From Sulfurospirillum sp964466465 (GTDB taxonomy: Bacteria; Campylobacterota; Campylobacteria; Campylobacterales; Sulfurospirillaceae): a stretch of 64,000 nucleotides of DNA. The stretch is taken from assembly GCA_964466465.1 (NCBI GenBank), contig CAYXNJ010000004.1, positions 1-64,000 of the forward strand, in the 5' to 3' direction. Numbering within the stretch: position 1 is the stretch's first letter; every line of letters starts with the position of its first letter. Position numbers and translations under genes: made by a program. The notes beneath the pieces are model-generated. The model was not told the DNA's origin and did not search any database. It saw only the letters and a program-made list of their open reading frames with translations. Positions 43,607 through 53,525 of this stretch are shown piece after piece.

Positions 43607-45133
43607 ATGGAGCATATTTTATCACTTCTTGTATTTTTTCCAGCAATGGCAGGACTCTTAGGCTTTTTGGTCGCAAAAGAGAGTATTAGAGCCTATGGTA
43701 TTAGTGTTACAGCAATTGAGTTTTTTCTCTCTATTGTTTTATGGATTGGATATGATAGTTCAAATGCGGGCTATCAGTTTGTTGAGTATTATCCGTTTAT
43801 CCCAAGCTATGGTATGAGTTATTATCTTGGTGTTGATGGTATATCACTCTTTTTGGTCATTTTATCAACCTTTATCACGATGATTTCATTTATAGCACTG
43901 AGCATTAAAAATGAAATTAAAAACCTCATTATCTCCGTTTTATTTCTTGAGATGACGATGGTAGGTGTGTTTTTAATTTTAGATATTATTTGGTTCTACG
44001 CATTTTGGGAACTTTCATTAGTACCGATGCTTTATATTATTGGTGCGTGGGGTAGTGCGAATCGTATGTATGCGTCTATCAAGTTTTTCCTCTACACCTT
44101 TGCAGGATCAGTGCTGATGTTAGTGGGAATCTTGTATATGGGCTTTTTATACCATGAAGCGACAGGTATTTGGAGTTTCGCATTGCCTGATTGGTATTTG
44201 TTACAAATTCCATTTGAAACACAACTTTGGCTTTTTGGAGCATTTTTCTTAGCCTTTGCGATTAAAGTTCCGATGTTTCCATTTCATACATGGTTACCGT
44301 ATGCGCATGGTCAAGCTCCAACCATTGGTTCTATTATCCTTGCAGCAGTTCTTCTTAAAATGGGAAGTTATGGTTTTGTGCGTTTTTCACTCCCACTTTT
44401 TCCTGATGCCTCGGTTTATTTTCTTATCCCTGTCGCAACCATTTGTATCATCATGGTGATTTATGCAGCGATGATTGCGTATGCGCAAGAAGACATGAAA
44501 CAAGTCATTGCGTATAGTTCGATTTCACATATGGGTATTGTTGTACTTGGAACGTTTGCTATGAACGCAGAAGGTATTACAGGTTCCATCTTCTTAATGC
44601 TCAGCCATGGAATTGTGAGTGGTGCGCTGTTTATGTTGGTAGGCGTGATTTATGATCGTCGTCATACAAAACTCATGAAAGATTTTGGAGGTTTAGCCTC
44701 TGTTATGCCAAATTTTGCAACGGTATATGGGATTATGCTCATGGCTTCTGTAGGGCTTCCGTTGACTATCGGATTTGTGGGTGAGTTTTTATCGCTTGCT
44801 GGTTTTTACCGCATTAACTGGGTGATGGCACTTTTAGCTGGAACAGGTATTATCTTAGGGGCTGTTTACATGTTAGTGCTTTACAAAAAATCATTTTTTG
44901 GTGCAGTAGTTCACGCGGAAAATAAAACACTTAAAGATTTAAATGCGAAAGAGCTTACAGCGCTTATTCCTCTTGTTGCTCTTGTTGCCATTTTGGGTGT
45001 TTATCCTAAACCAGTACTGAGTACCATTGATATGAGTGTCCAAAAAATGCTTGTTTTAATGGAACAAAAAGCGGTTGAACAACGTACAAAAGATCTGATT
45101 ATTAAAGCCAATACGATAGGAGGAACTCACTAA
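43607..45133 (+). CDS. nuoM: NADH-quinone oxidoreductase subunit M
   Basis: 508 residues, about 14 helices. FYAFWELSLVPMLYIIGAWG and KVPMFPFHTWLPYAHGQAPT are typical of NuoM. It is a proton-pumping antiporter-like subunit. TAATG overlap with nuoN by one base. Confidence 0.96.
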   Translation: MEHILSLLVFFPAMAGLLGFLVAKESIRAYGISVTAIEFFLSIVLWIGYDSSNAGYQFVEYYPFIPSYGMSYYLGVDGISLFLVILSTFITMISFIALSIKNEIKNLIISVLFLEMTMVGVFLILDIIWFYAFWELSLVPMLYIIGAWGSANRMYASIKFFLYTFAGSVLMLVGILYMGFLYHEATGIWSFALPDWYLLQIPFETQLWLFGAFFLAFAIKVPMFPFHTWLPYAHGQAPTIGSIILAAVLLKMGSYGFVRFSLPLFPDASVYFLIPVATICIIMVIYAAMIAYAQEDMKQVIAYSSISHMGIVVLGTFAMNAEGITGSIFLMLSHGIVSGALFMLVGVIYDRRHTKLMKDFGGLASVMPNFATVYGIMLMASVGLPLTIGFVGEFLSLAGFYRINWVMALLAGTGIILGAVYMLVLYKKSFFGAVVHAENKTLKDLNAKELTALIPLVALVAILGVYPKPVLSTIDMSVQKMLVLMEQKAVEQRTKDLIIKANTIGGTH

Positions 45134-46620
45134 TGTTAGAGCCAATTTCGATTGATATTGCGAGCCTCAATCTTCCTGCTCTTCTTCCTATGGCAATTTT
45201 AGCAGGTGGCGCCCTCGCAGTTATTTGTGCAGATTTAGCAGTCAAAGGTTTAAATCGTAGCTTTTTAACGATGATTACCATACTGTTTATTATTTTAGAT
45301 TTTGGTGCCGTTATTGGCTTTAACGGTGCTTCAAGAGGATTTTTTGATGTACTTTTGGTGGATGGTATTGCCATTGTTGCGCAAGTGATTATCTTAGTAG
45401 CTTCCGCACTGTTCTTGCCTTTATCTTTGAGTCATCGTCACTTTAGAGAGTATAGAATGGCAGAGTTTTATGCCCTCTTTATGTTTATGATTGTGGGCTT
45501 TCAGTTTATGGTCGTAAGCGACAATCTCATCATGATTTTTATTGGATTAGAAACATCAAGCCTTGCGCTTTATACCTTGATAGCACTCCATAATCGTGCC
45601 AATGCGTTTGAAGCAGCCATTAAATACTTTACAATGGGTGCATTAGCGGCTGGTTTTTATGGAATGTCAGCGCTTATTTTTTACGCTCTTACGGGAAGTG
45701 TTGAAATTTATCAAATTGAAAAAGTCTTGATGCAGCGTCATTTTGAACCACTTTTGGGTGTACTTGTAGCGACTGTGTTTATGTTAGGAGCACTTGGGTT
45801 TAAACTCTCATTAGTTCCGTTTCATACATGGACACCTGATGTCTATGAAGGAAGTTCAGCACCTCTTGCTGGGTATATGTCGGTTGTTCCAAAAATTGCA
45901 GGGTTTGTAGTGGCAATGCGTCTATTTGAGATGTTGGTTTTTTCAGGTGTTGTGTGGTTAGAACATATCCTCTATATTGCGGTTGTACTTACAATGACGT
46001 TAGCTAACTTAATTGCATTGGTACAAGATGATGTAAAAAGAATGTTAGCCTTTAGCTCCATCTCGCATGCAGGATTTATGATGGCTGCCATTTTAATTGG
46101 TACTACTCAAGCCAATACAGCAATGTTTCTTTACTGGACGCTTTTTATGTTCACCAACTTAGGTGCCTTTACAATGCTCTGGATTGTAAGGCATCGTAAA
46201 AATCTTTGGGATGAGCGTTATCAGCATCCTTATACTAAGTTTTCTGGACTTGTAAAGATTATGCCAACAACAGCAACCATTATGGGGATCTTTATGTTTG
46301 CTCTTGCTGGGATGCCACCGTTTTCTGTCTTTTGGGGTAAACTTTACCTTATTAGTGCGGCAATTAACAGCGAATTTATTTTCCTTGCTATTATTATTGC
46401 AATCAATAGTGCCATTGCGGTTTATTACTATATGAAATTGGTGATTTATATGTTCCTAAAAGAGCCGACGACAGCAGATGCAAGATTGTACGAGACAAAT
46501 GCTTCAACGCCTTTAAAAGTGATTGTAGGTGTTGCCGTTATGATCACGATGTTTGCTATTGTATTTGTGGAGCCTCTTTTAACGATTATTACGAAATATG
46601 TGACTGCTAGTGGTTTTTAA
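45133..46620 (+). CDS. nuoN: NADH-quinone oxidoreductase subunit N
   Basis: 495 residues, about 14 helices. FIGLETSSLALYTLIALHN and KLSLVPFHTWTPDVYEGSSAPL are NuoN motifs. It is the third antiporter-like proton pump and the last nuo gene. A terminator follows at once. Confidence 0.96.
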   Translation: MLEPISIDIASLNLPALLPMAILAGGALAVICADLAVKGLNRSFLTMITILFIILDFGAVIGFNGASRGFFDVLLVDGIAIVAQVIILVASALFLPLSLSHRHFREYRMAEFYALFMFMIVGFQFMVVSDNLIMIFIGLETSSLALYTLIALHNRANAFEAAIKYFTMGALAAGFYGMSALIFYALTGSVEIYQIEKVLMQRHFEPLLGVLVATVFMLGALGFKLSLVPFHTWTPDVYEGSSAPLAGYMSVVPKIAGFVVAMRLFEMLVFSGVVWLEHILYIAVVLTMTLANLIALVQDDVKRMLAFSSISHAGFMMAAILIGTTQANTAMFLYWTLFMFTNLGAFTMLWIVRHRKNLWDERYQHPYTKFSGLVKIMPTTATIMGIFMFALAGMPPFSVFWGKLYLISAAINSEFIFLAIIIAINSAIAVYYYMKLVIYMFLKEPTTADARLYETNASTPLKVIVGVAVMITMFAIVFVEPLLTIITKYVTASGF

Positions 46621-46621
46621 A

Positions 46622-46645
46622 TAAGGGGTGAAAACCCCCTTATTT
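46622..46645 (+). terminator. Terminator of the nuo operon
   Basis: AAGGGG pairs with CCCCTT around TGAAAAC, followed by ATTTTG. It starts two bases after the nuoN stop. Confidence 0.75.
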
Positions 46646-46648
46646 TGC

Positions 46649-46654
46649 TATAAT
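46649..46654 (+). promoter_or_regulatory. -10 box of pflA, close to the start codon
   Basis: TATAAT in context TTTTGCTATAATGC lies six bases before the ATG at 46661. Transcription would begin at or next to the ATG, so the message may be leaderless. Confidence 0.55.
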
Positions 46655-46660
46655 GCACGC

Positions 46661-49063
46661 ATGAAATCTATTTTAATCTTCCTTTTAGCATCGGTACAAC
46701 TTTTTGCGCTGGAGATTGTTTTAAACAGCGGTAAAGAGAGCAAAGTCAATTATGCAATCTTGCATATTATGGATGCAAAACCTTTTTTGTGTCAAACTAT
46801 TCCCGATGTTCTCGATAAAAAACATTATATTTGTAAAATCAATCGCCCGATGAATAAGCCTATTGAATCTAAAAAAATGAAGCTTGCTGAGCTTGATTTT
46901 TATGAAAAAGAAGGTGAGTTTTACGTAACCATTGAACCTAAAGTGGATTCAAAACTGATTCCTGTAGAAGAGAGTCTTTATTTAAGCAGTGAAATATTGA
47001 CAAAGCCTAAAGAAAAACTTTATGGTCATTGGACCATTTTACTTCAGGAAAAACCTCTTTACGAAGAGAACAGTGCGCGTGATGGTTTGGACTTTCCTGT
47101 AGATTTTCCTAAATATCAAAAGCCCTATATTGGGGCACTTGATCTTAACGGAGCACCGATTTCTTATGCTCAAAGTAAAGATATAGGACTTTATTTAGAA
47201 ATTAAACAAGAGTATGAAAATGGCTATTATGACAGTGTGGTAAAAGATGTTAAACGCGTTTTGACACTTTTCCCTAATTCAATTTTTAGAAGTGAACTTG
47301 AGTTGTACCAAATGCGAGCCATGGATAAAATCCTCAGTGCAAAAGGTGAAGATAAATCCGATAATTTGGCATTTAATGATAATGACATCGTTAATGTAGG
47401 AAAACGTTGGACAAAAGAGTTTGCAAGTGATGAAAATATCCCAGAAGTACTCATGTTGATGACTAAAGCCTATATCAAAATAGGCTCTAAATCAGATGCA
47501 AATTATTTTATTGATATTCTAGTAAGCGAACACCCTGATAGCCTTTTTACCAAAAGAGCCATTTTACTTTATGCCGATAATCTTTTCCTCAAAAAAGAGA
47601 AAGATAAAGCGATGAAGCTTTACTTAGATGTACTTTATAGTGCTCAAGATTTGGACATTGCCTCAGAAGCGGCCATTCGTTTGAGTGATCATCAAATGGA
47701 TGCTGGCAAGATGAAAGAAGCCAAAGAGTATTTGCTCAAAGTCCTCAACGTTAATGCACAATTCCTTCTCAAAGATAAAGACGCAAGTTATAAACTTGCG
47801 CGTCGTTTGTTTGAGCACCGTTTATACGATGTGGCTGCAAAAATCACTGACTTATTATTGGAAAACACCCCTAAAAAAGCGGATAATCGTGAGCTACTGC
47901 TCAAAGAGAGTGGTGATTGGCATGCGAAAGCGAATGAAGTTGAAGCGGCACATGCACGTTACCAAGAGTATTTGAGTGATTATAAAAACAGTGGTGAATA
48001 TGTTCAAGAGGTTAATGAGAGTTTAGATGAACTCTTCTTTAAATTAAGTGAAAATAACGAAACAAAACTTGCCAATTACTATGATAAATTGATCGAAAAA
48101 TACAGCAATGAAATTGGTCAAAAAGCACTGTTAGAAAAAGCAAAACTCCTTCTCAAACAACAACGCTTTGAAGAGGTGTTGGTGCTTCAAAAAGAACTTG
48201 AAAAAGTACCCGATCGTTTTGAAATTAAGCCAGAAGAGCTTATCTATGAGGCTGCAAAATCATTGGCTTTACAAAACCTTCAAAAAGATGAATGCCAAGC
48301 CGTTGTCACGATGATTGAAACCTATAAGCTTCAAATAGCCGAATCAGAGCACGAAGAGAAACTCTTTCAATGCTTTATGCGTTCATCTAGGTATGAAAGG
48401 GCACGTGAGATTTCTAGTAGCCACTTGAAAGATACCTCATTGCAGAGCCGTTATAAATGGGCGCAAAAAGAGGTACAAGTGCTCTTTAAAATGGGCAAGT
48501 ACCAAGAAGCGCTTGGTTTTAAAGAAGATCTCAAAACGCTCTCTTTTTCACTCAGAGAAAAAATAGGTTTAGAGACGATTCGTGACCTTTTCTTCTCGTT
48601 GGTCAAACTCAAAAATCTTGAAGGGGCAACATCACTTGCGGAGAGCATTAAGATTTTATATCCTGATGAATCAACCAATTTAGATATTTACTATGAAATT
48701 GTCAAAATGGCTGCAGATGCTAAGAATGATCTTCTGCTTGTAACGTATGCACAGGCTATTATAGAGATGCAAAAGAAGTTTAAATCTACAACGTTAACAC
48801 CAACGGTGGAGTTTAGCTATATAGATGCTCTTAAACGTCTAGGACGTGATGATGAAGCTTTGAGTATTGCCGAATCGCTTCTGCCTCTTTCTTTAAATAA
48901 CAAAGACAAGATACGACTCTTTTATCACGCAGGAGAACTTAGTCTCAAACGACAAGAGAATGCTAAAGCACAAGAGTATTTTACAAAATGCGTTGCGATT
49001 AACGATAACAGCACATGGAAGGGTATTTGTCAACAAAACCTTGACTTATTGATCGCACAATAA
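46661..49063 (+). CDS. pflA: PflA-like periplasmic flagellar motor protein
   Basis: 800 residues. A signal peptide at about 1-16 ends VQLFA. A beta-rich domain of about 130 residues leads into a long array of helical TPR-like repeats to the C-terminus. The length, the architecture and the position directly after nuoN match Campylobacter PflA, a scaffold of the flagellar motor periplasmic disk needed for rotation. ATG at 46661 is chosen because the earlier in-frame GTG at 46628 lies inside the nuo terminator. There is no visible Shine-Dalgarno, consistent with a leaderless message. Confidence 0.82.
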   Translation: MKSILIFLLASVQLFALEIVLNSGKESKVNYAILHIMDAKPFLCQTIPDVLDKKHYICKINRPMNKPIESKKMKLAELDFYEKEGEFYVTIEPKVDSKLIPVEESLYLSSEILTKPKEKLYGHWTILLQEKPLYEENSARDGLDFPVDFPKYQKPYIGALDLNGAPISYAQSKDIGLYLEIKQEYENGYYDSVVKDVKRVLTLFPNSIFRSELELYQMRAMDKILSAKGEDKSDNLAFNDNDIVNVGKRWTKEFASDENIPEVLMLMTKAYIKIGSKSDANYFIDILVSEHPDSLFTKRAILLYADNLFLKKEKDKAMKLYLDVLYSAQDLDIASEAAIRLSDHQMDAGKMKEAKEYLLKVLNVNAQFLLKDKDASYKLARRLFEHRLYDVAAKITDLLLENTPKKADNRELLLKESGDWHAKANEVEAAHARYQEYLSDYKNSGEYVQEVNESLDELFFKLSENNETKLANYYDKLIEKYSNEIGQKALLEKAKLLLKQQRFEEVLVLQKELEKVPDRFEIKPEELIYEAAKSLALQNLQKDECQAVVTMIETYKLQIAESEHEEKLFQCFMRSSRYERAREISSSHLKDTSLQSRYKWAQKEVQVLFKMGKYQEALGFKEDLKTLSFSLREKIGLETIRDLFFSLVKLKNLEGATSLAESIKILYPDESTNLDIYYEIVKMAADAKNDLLLVTYAQAIIEMQKKFKSTTLTPTVEFSYIDALKRLGRDDEALSIAESLLPLSLNNKDKIRLFYHAGELSLKRQENAKAQEYFTKCVAINDNSTWKGICQQNLDLLIAQ

Positions 49064-49103
49064 AAAAAGAAGAGGTTTCTTTCATGACATTTAAAAGAAG
49101 CCT
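49062..49103 (-). terminator. Terminator of aldehyde dehydrogenase gene
   Basis: On the minus strand AGGCTTCTTTT pairs with AAAGAAACCT and is followed by CTTCTTTTTTT. It begins 14 bases after the dehydrogenase stop, between convergent genes. Confidence 0.65.
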
Positions 49104-49116
49104 AAAGTAGCAACTG

Positions 49117-50535
49117 TTAAAACAGAATAGATTTAATCTCGCTAAACGCATCCATCGAGTACCTCCCACCCATTCTTCCAAGTCCTGATTGTTTCATTCC
49201 TCCAAAAGGTGGATGTTTGGCTTTGGAGGTGCTTGCATTGATGAGAACTCTTCCACTTCGTATCTGTTTGGCAAAAGAAAGTGCTTTCTTCTCGTCGTTT
49301 GAAAAGACATAGGCAGAGAGTCCGAATATGGTATTGTTTGCCATGATAAGGGCATCTTGCTCATTTTCATAAGGCAACACACATAATACAGGTCCAAAAA
49401 TCTCTTCTTGTACAATTTTCAAGTTTTGATTAGTGCAGATAAAAATAGTTGGTTTTACAAAGTAGCCTTTCTCAAATCCTTCAACTTTTCCAAGCCCACC
49501 GCAAAGGAGCTTTGCACCTTCATCAATGCCACTTTTGATGTAAGATTGTACTGTATCAAACTGTTTTTGATTGATCATTGGTCCTAATTGGGTTGTTTCA
49601 TTTTTTGGATCCCCGATGTTCAGGGTCTGTAAATAATCAAGCAAGAGCTGTTCTACCTCTTCTAATTTATGTTTAGGAACTAAAAGCCTGCTACCTGCGT
49701 GGCACGCTTGTCCACTGTTGCTATAGGCACTACTAAAAATATGAGGAATGGCATCTTTAAAGTTAGCATCTTCTAAAAGAATGGTTGGGGATTTTCCACC
49801 AAGTTCAAGTGTCATACGTTTAATGGTTTTTGAACAGTTTTCAAAAATCTTTTTACCTGTTCGCGTACTTCCTATGAAGGAGATAGCATTGATAAGAGGA
49901 TGTTTGGTGAGCACTTCACCAACACACTCTCCTGTACCATGTACAATGTTAATTACACCCCTTGGAACATTAGCTTTATGCAAGCACTCTAAAAAGGCTT
50001 GTGTTTCGAGCGCATTAAATTCACTGGGTTTAATAACAAGAGTACAACCAAGTGCGATAGCAGGTGCTATATTGCCACAAAGGTGAGCAAGATTTGCATT
50101 CCACGGAATGATCACACCGATGACACCTACTCCTTCCTTGATTGTCATAGAGTAGTCATCTTTTTTAACAAAGTCATATGTTTTGAGTTCTTCTTTGATA
50201 GTTAAAAAAAGATTGATGGCATTTTGCGTACGCCTAATGGTCGTTTTAAGCGTTGCACCAAATTCTAAAACAGCTAAATCAATCAGTCTTTTTTCATCTT
50301 TAAGAAGCTCATCATGAATACGTTGTAAAATCTCCATTCGCTCTTCAATTGATGTGTGCGAAAAAGAGTCAAATGCCTTAGATGCGTATTGTATTGCATC
50401 ATTCATGGCATCAGGGGTGCTTAAATAAATTTGAGCAATTTCTTCTTCTGTTGTAGGATTTTTGAGAATAAGGTTTTCATTAGAATTAATATGTGTAAAT
50501 TCACCATTGATATAGTTTTGATTAATAACTTTCAT
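49117..50535 (-). CDS. Aldehyde dehydrogenase
   Basis: 472 residues of the NAD(P)-dependent ALDH superfamily. GVIIPWNANLAHLC and FIGSTRTGKKIFE line the cofactor site, TLELGGKSPTILLEDA carries the catalytic Glu, and NSGQACHAGSRLL the nucleophilic Cys. It oxidises aldehydes to acids in the cytoplasm; the substrate is unknown. ATG at 50535 has AGG eight bases upstream. Another ATG at 50553 overlaps the miaA stop (TAATG) and would add six residues. Confidence 0.9.
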   Translation of the reverse strand: MKVINQNYINGEFTHINSNENLILKNPTTEEEIAQIYLSTPDAMNDAIQYASKAFDSFSHTSIEERMEILQRIHDELLKDEKRLIDLAVLEFGATLKTTIRRTQNAINLFLTIKEELKTYDFVKKDDYSMTIKEGVGVIGVIIPWNANLAHLCGNIAPAIALGCTLVIKPSEFNALETQAFLECLHKANVPRGVINIVHGTGECVGEVLTKHPLINAISFIGSTRTGKKIFENCSKTIKRMTLELGGKSPTILLEDANFKDAIPHIFSSAYSNSGQACHAGSRLLVPKHKLEEVEQLLLDYLQTLNIGDPKNETTQLGPMINQKQFDTVQSYIKSGIDEGAKLLCGGLGKVEGFEKGYFVKPTIFICTNQNLKIVQEEIFGPVLCVLPYENEQDALIMANNTIFGLSAYVFSNDEKKALSFAKQIRSGRVLINASTSKAKHPPFGGMKQSGLGRMGGRYSMDAFSEIKSILF

Positions 50536-50552
50536 CGTATGTACCTGTTTCA

Positions 50553-51449
50553 TTATGATTTAAAATATGTTTCTATTCTTTCAAAGAGTGATGCGACATC
50601 ACCTTTGATATGAGGTGGAAATTGTGAGGTGTTAAAGGTGCGTTGACGTTTTGCTAAATGGATAGTATTGAAAACGATGCGTTCCTCAAGCCCTTGCATT
50701 TTGAATTTTCCATCAAAATAGTCCAATACCTCTTTAATCCCAATAGCTTTCATACATTGAGGAGCCCTCGTGTAATGCTTTTCCAAATAAAATACTTCAT
50801 CTATAAGCCCTGCTTTTATCATCATTTGTGTTCGCAGCGCAATTTTTTGTGCTAATACTTCTTTGGGAATATCAATTTCAAATAACGCAACGTCCTTGAT
50901 AACAGGTTCTTGTTTAGCATGTGTCAGATAAATAGAAGGTATTTCATTTGTGGTTAAAAAGATTTCAAGCCATTTTTCAATACGGTAGCGATCGTTTGAG
51001 GCAATTTTGGTTGCATACAAAGGGTCATGTTCTTGCATTAAAGCATACGATGCTTCAAGATTGAGTAAATGATGATCTATGACCTCTTTGACATGCAATG
51101 GTATTTCAGGTTTTGTGCTCAAGCCTTCCATCATAGCTTTGAGATAAAATCCTGTTCCTCCCACAATGATAAGATTTTTTCCTTCATTAATGGCAGCTTC
51201 ATAGGCTTCTTTGTAAAGTGTAAAAAACATCGTTACATCAAAATGCTCACTAGGGCTAAGAACATCCATTCCAAAATGGTGAATACTACGCCTTTCAGTA
51301 AGAGTAGGTTTTGCTGCAGCAATGTTAATCTCTTTATAGATGCTGAGGGAGTCAAGCGATAAAATATGTGCATTATAGTTTTGGGCTAACTCAATGGATA
51401 ATGCAGTTTTCCCAGAAGCCGTTGAGCCTAAAATAGCGATTGTTTTCAA
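50553..51449 (-). CDS. miaA: tRNA dimethylallyltransferase
   Basis: 298 residues. P-loop GSTASGKTALSIELA, the LSLDSLSIYKEINIAAAKPT motif and GGTGFYLKAMMEGL match MiaA, which adds dimethylallyl to A37 of tRNAs reading U-starting codons. A -10 box TATAAT lies on the minus strand at 51528-51523. It is co-transcribed with the aldehyde dehydrogenase by a TAATG junction. Confidence 0.94.
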   Translation of the reverse strand: MKTIAILGSTASGKTALSIELAQNYNAHILSLDSLSIYKEINIAAAKPTLTERRSIHHFGMDVLSPSEHFDVTMFFTLYKEAYEAAINEGKNLIIVGGTGFYLKAMMEGLSTKPEIPLHVKEVIDHHLLNLEASYALMQEHDPLYATKIASNDRYRIEKWLEIFLTTNEIPSIYLTHAKQEPVIKDVALFEIDIPKEVLAQKIALRTQMMIKAGLIDEVFYLEKHYTRAPQCMKAIGIKEVLDYFDGKFKMQGLEERIVFNTIHLAKRQRTFNTSQFPPHIKGDVASLFERIETYFKS

Positions 51450-51522
51450 TGGATTTTTCTCTTAGCATGTCAGTCTTAGCACACCTTGTACTTTTGCGTC
51501 TTTTAGCGGTGCTGTGCGTGCA

Positions 51523-51528
51523 ATTATA
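51523..51528 (-). promoter_or_regulatory. -10 box of miaA
   Basis: TATAAT on the minus strand (GTTATAATTGC), about 74 bases before the miaA start. The divergent ubiA/mqnP gene has TAAAAT near 51552 on the plus strand. Confidence 0.45.
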
Positions 51529-51584
51529 ACACTTTTAAAGGGTTTTGTTGTAAAATCAGTTCATTTTACACGTAAAGGTTCGTA

Positions 51585-52454
51585 TTGCAACAATTCTGGC
51601 TAAAACTCAAAGATATTAGTGATTTGATTGTTTTTAAACACTCTGTTTTTGCACTTCCGTTTATTTTTACAGCGATGATTGTCTCATCCAAAGCTATCAA
51701 TGGTACCATGTGGTTTGGATTTAAACTGTTTATTTTAGGGCTACTAGCAGCAGTGAGTGCTCGTAATTTTGCGATGGCATTTAACCGTTATGCGGATCGT
51801 GACATTGATAAGTATAACCCAAGAACAGCAAATCGTCCAAGTGTGGATGGAAGAATCGGCACACGAAATATGGAGCTTTTTATTGCGCTTAATGCGCTTA
51901 TTTTTATTGGTGTTGCCTATATGATTAATGATCTTGCGTTTTATCTGAGTGTGCCTATTTTAATTATTTTAGGTGGGTATTCACTTTTTAAACGTTTTTC
52001 TCCTTATGCCCATTTGGTACTAGGAGTCTCTTTAGGTTTAGCCCCTATTGCGGGTGTGGTTGCCGTGCAAGAATCTATTCCAATGTGGTCAGTCCTTCTT
52101 TCCATTGGAGTAATGTATTGGGTCGCTGGGTTTGATCTACTCTATTCTTTACAAGATATGGAGTACGATAAAGCCAATGGGCTTTTCTCTATTCCTTCTC
52201 GTTTTGGTCAAGATGCAACATTTTTTATCTCACGCCTTTTTCATGCACAGACTGTTCTTTTTTGGTTACTTTTTGTGATCAATGCTGAATTAGGATTTTT
52301 TGCGTACGTAAGTGTGGTGGTTGCTGCTGTGGTACTTTTCTTTGAGCACCGCATTGTTCTCAAAGATTTTTCAAAAATTGATCGTGCATTTTTTACCCTT
52401 AACGGTTATTTAGGGGTGATCTTTTTTGCACTGATTTTTTTAGATAGGATATAA
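51585..52454 (+). CDS. mqnP: UbiA-family prenyltransferase, probably MqnP of menaquinone synthesis
   Basis: 289 residues with about eight helices. The Asp-rich motifs NRYADRDIDKYNPRTANRP and DLLYSLQDMEYDKANGLFS bind Mg-diphosphate. The start is TTG with AAAGG nine bases before. Campylobacterota make menaquinone by the futalosine route, where a UbiA-like enzyme (MqnP) attaches the polyprenyl chain. Often annotated as ubiA; MqnP is an inference from the lineage. Confidence 0.85.
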   Translation: MQQFWLKLKDISDLIVFKHSVFALPFIFTAMIVSSKAINGTMWFGFKLFILGLLAAVSARNFAMAFNRYADRDIDKYNPRTANRPSVDGRIGTRNMELFIALNALIFIGVAYMINDLAFYLSVPILIILGGYSLFKRFSPYAHLVLGVSLGLAPIAGVVAVQESIPMWSVLLSIGVMYWVAGFDLLYSLQDMEYDKANGLFSIPSRFGQDATFFISRLFHAQTVLFWLLFVINAELGFFAYVSVVVAAVVLFFEHRIVLKDFSKIDRAFFTLNGYLGVIFFALIFLDRI

Positions 52455-52457
52455 AAT

Positions 52458-52988
52458 ATGGAAGATATCCGTTTAGTCCCTGCGTTTTTAAAGGTAGCCT
52501 ACGAGCCAAGTAGTTTAGAAAATACTTCTTTCATTCAAGAGTATTATGCACTGATGCAGCTTAATGACGATCCTTTAGGACTGTGGCTAAAGTCTTCCAA
52601 AATTCGTAAAGAATCTGAACAAAGCGATCAAGTACTCTTAACATTGATGATTGAGTTACACCGAAAAATAGATAAATTGACTCATCTTGTAACCAGCGAT
52701 AAACCTTTGTATTTACCTTTAGCCGCACAAGGGAATATAAAAGCAATTGGGCATGGCTATTTGGAATTTGATACAGCTGTACTTACTCCAAACGAGAGTT
52801 ATTATGCACGCGTTGATATGCCAACATTTCCAAAACGTCAATTGCCACTCTTTTTTGAGGGAATCAGCGAAAATCTAGGGAAAATAGTCATGATTCATGA
52901 AGACGATGAACAAGACTGGAGTGCCTATATGGTAGCATGTGAGCGTGTGATGATACGCCAAATGAAAGGAAATCAAAGTGAGTATTGA
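52458..52988 (+). CDS. Uncharacterised protein between ubiA/mqnP and a coiled-coil protein
   Basis: 176 residues, soluble. A helical first half (about 20-85) is followed by a beta-rich second half (about 90-165, HGYLEFDTAVLTPNESYYARVDM). The form is reminiscent of a PilZ-like barrel, but neither RxxxR nor DxSxxG is intact in that part. I do not recognise it with confidence. It begins three bases after the ubiA stop and overlaps the next gene by 11 bases. Confidence 0.65.
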   Translation: MEDIRLVPAFLKVAYEPSSLENTSFIQEYYALMQLNDDPLGLWLKSSKIRKESEQSDQVLLTLMIELHRKIDKLTHLVTSDKPLYLPLAAQGNIKAIGHGYLEFDTAVLTPNESYYARVDMPTFPKRQLPLFFEGISENLGKIVMIHEDDEQDWSAYMVACERVMIRQMKGNQSEY

Positions 52989-53493
52989 GACATTAGCATT
53001 TATTGCATTAGCGGCTCTTGTGGTCATCATATTTTTGATGGTATATATTCGCGATGTTGAAGTCAATAAAAAGCTGTTGATTTATGAAAAAAGTATTGAA
53101 GAGCTCAATTACCAAAATCACGTTCTTAATAAAACATTGAATGAACTCTCTATGGCTTCAAAAGAGCCAGTAGTTGATCCTAAAGCTCTTGAGAGCAAAA
53201 TATTAAATCATGTGAAAGAAGAAATTCATCAAAGTGTTTTACCACTGGTTAGTTCTCTTAAAGATGTTGAAAAGATTATGCAAAATTTTCGAGATGAGCA
53301 AAGTGCCCGTATTGATCGTTTGGAGAGTCGCACCAAAGAGATGAGTTTTGCCTCTTCTTCTCCTTCAAGTTCTAATGAAAAAGTTATCTTGACTCAATAT
53401 GCTAAAGGTAGAAGTGAAGCTGAAATTGCTAAAGATTTACGAATTGGTATTGGTGAAGTTGATTTAGTATTGAAGTTAGCGAATCTAAAGTAA
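52978..53493 (+). CDS. Membrane-anchored coiled-coil protein
   Basis: 171 residues from a GTG with AAGGA seven bases upstream. One N-terminal helix (about 6-25) is followed by a long coiled coil (about 28-125) and a C-terminal helix-turn-helix-like module (LTQYAKGRSEAEIAKDLRIGIGEVDLVLKL), a DUF6115-like arrangement. Function is unknown. The stop lies in a terminator. Confidence 0.65.
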   Translation: MSIETLAFIALAALVVIIFLMVYIRDVEVNKKLLIYEKSIEELNYQNHVLNKTLNELSMASKEPVVDPKALESKILNHVKEEIHQSVLPLVSSLKDVEKIMQNFRDEQSARIDRLESRTKEMSFASSSPSSSNEKVILTQYAKGRSEAEIAKDLRIGIGEVDLVLKLANLK

Positions 53494-53517
53494 GAGGATT
53501 TAATCCCCTTACTTTTT
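53490..53517 (+). terminator. Terminator of ubiA/mqnP operon
   Basis: GTAAG-A-GGAT pairs with ATCC-C-CTTAC around TTA (one A-C mismatch) and is followed by TTTTTAA. It overlaps the end of the coiled-coil gene. Confidence 0.7.
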
Positions 53518-53525
53518 AATATATA

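Noticed and set aside
46628..46660. Earlier in-frame GTG start for pflA
   Set aside because: It lies within the nuo terminator hairpin and before the -10 box, and it would put 11 non-signal residues ahead of a clear signal peptide.
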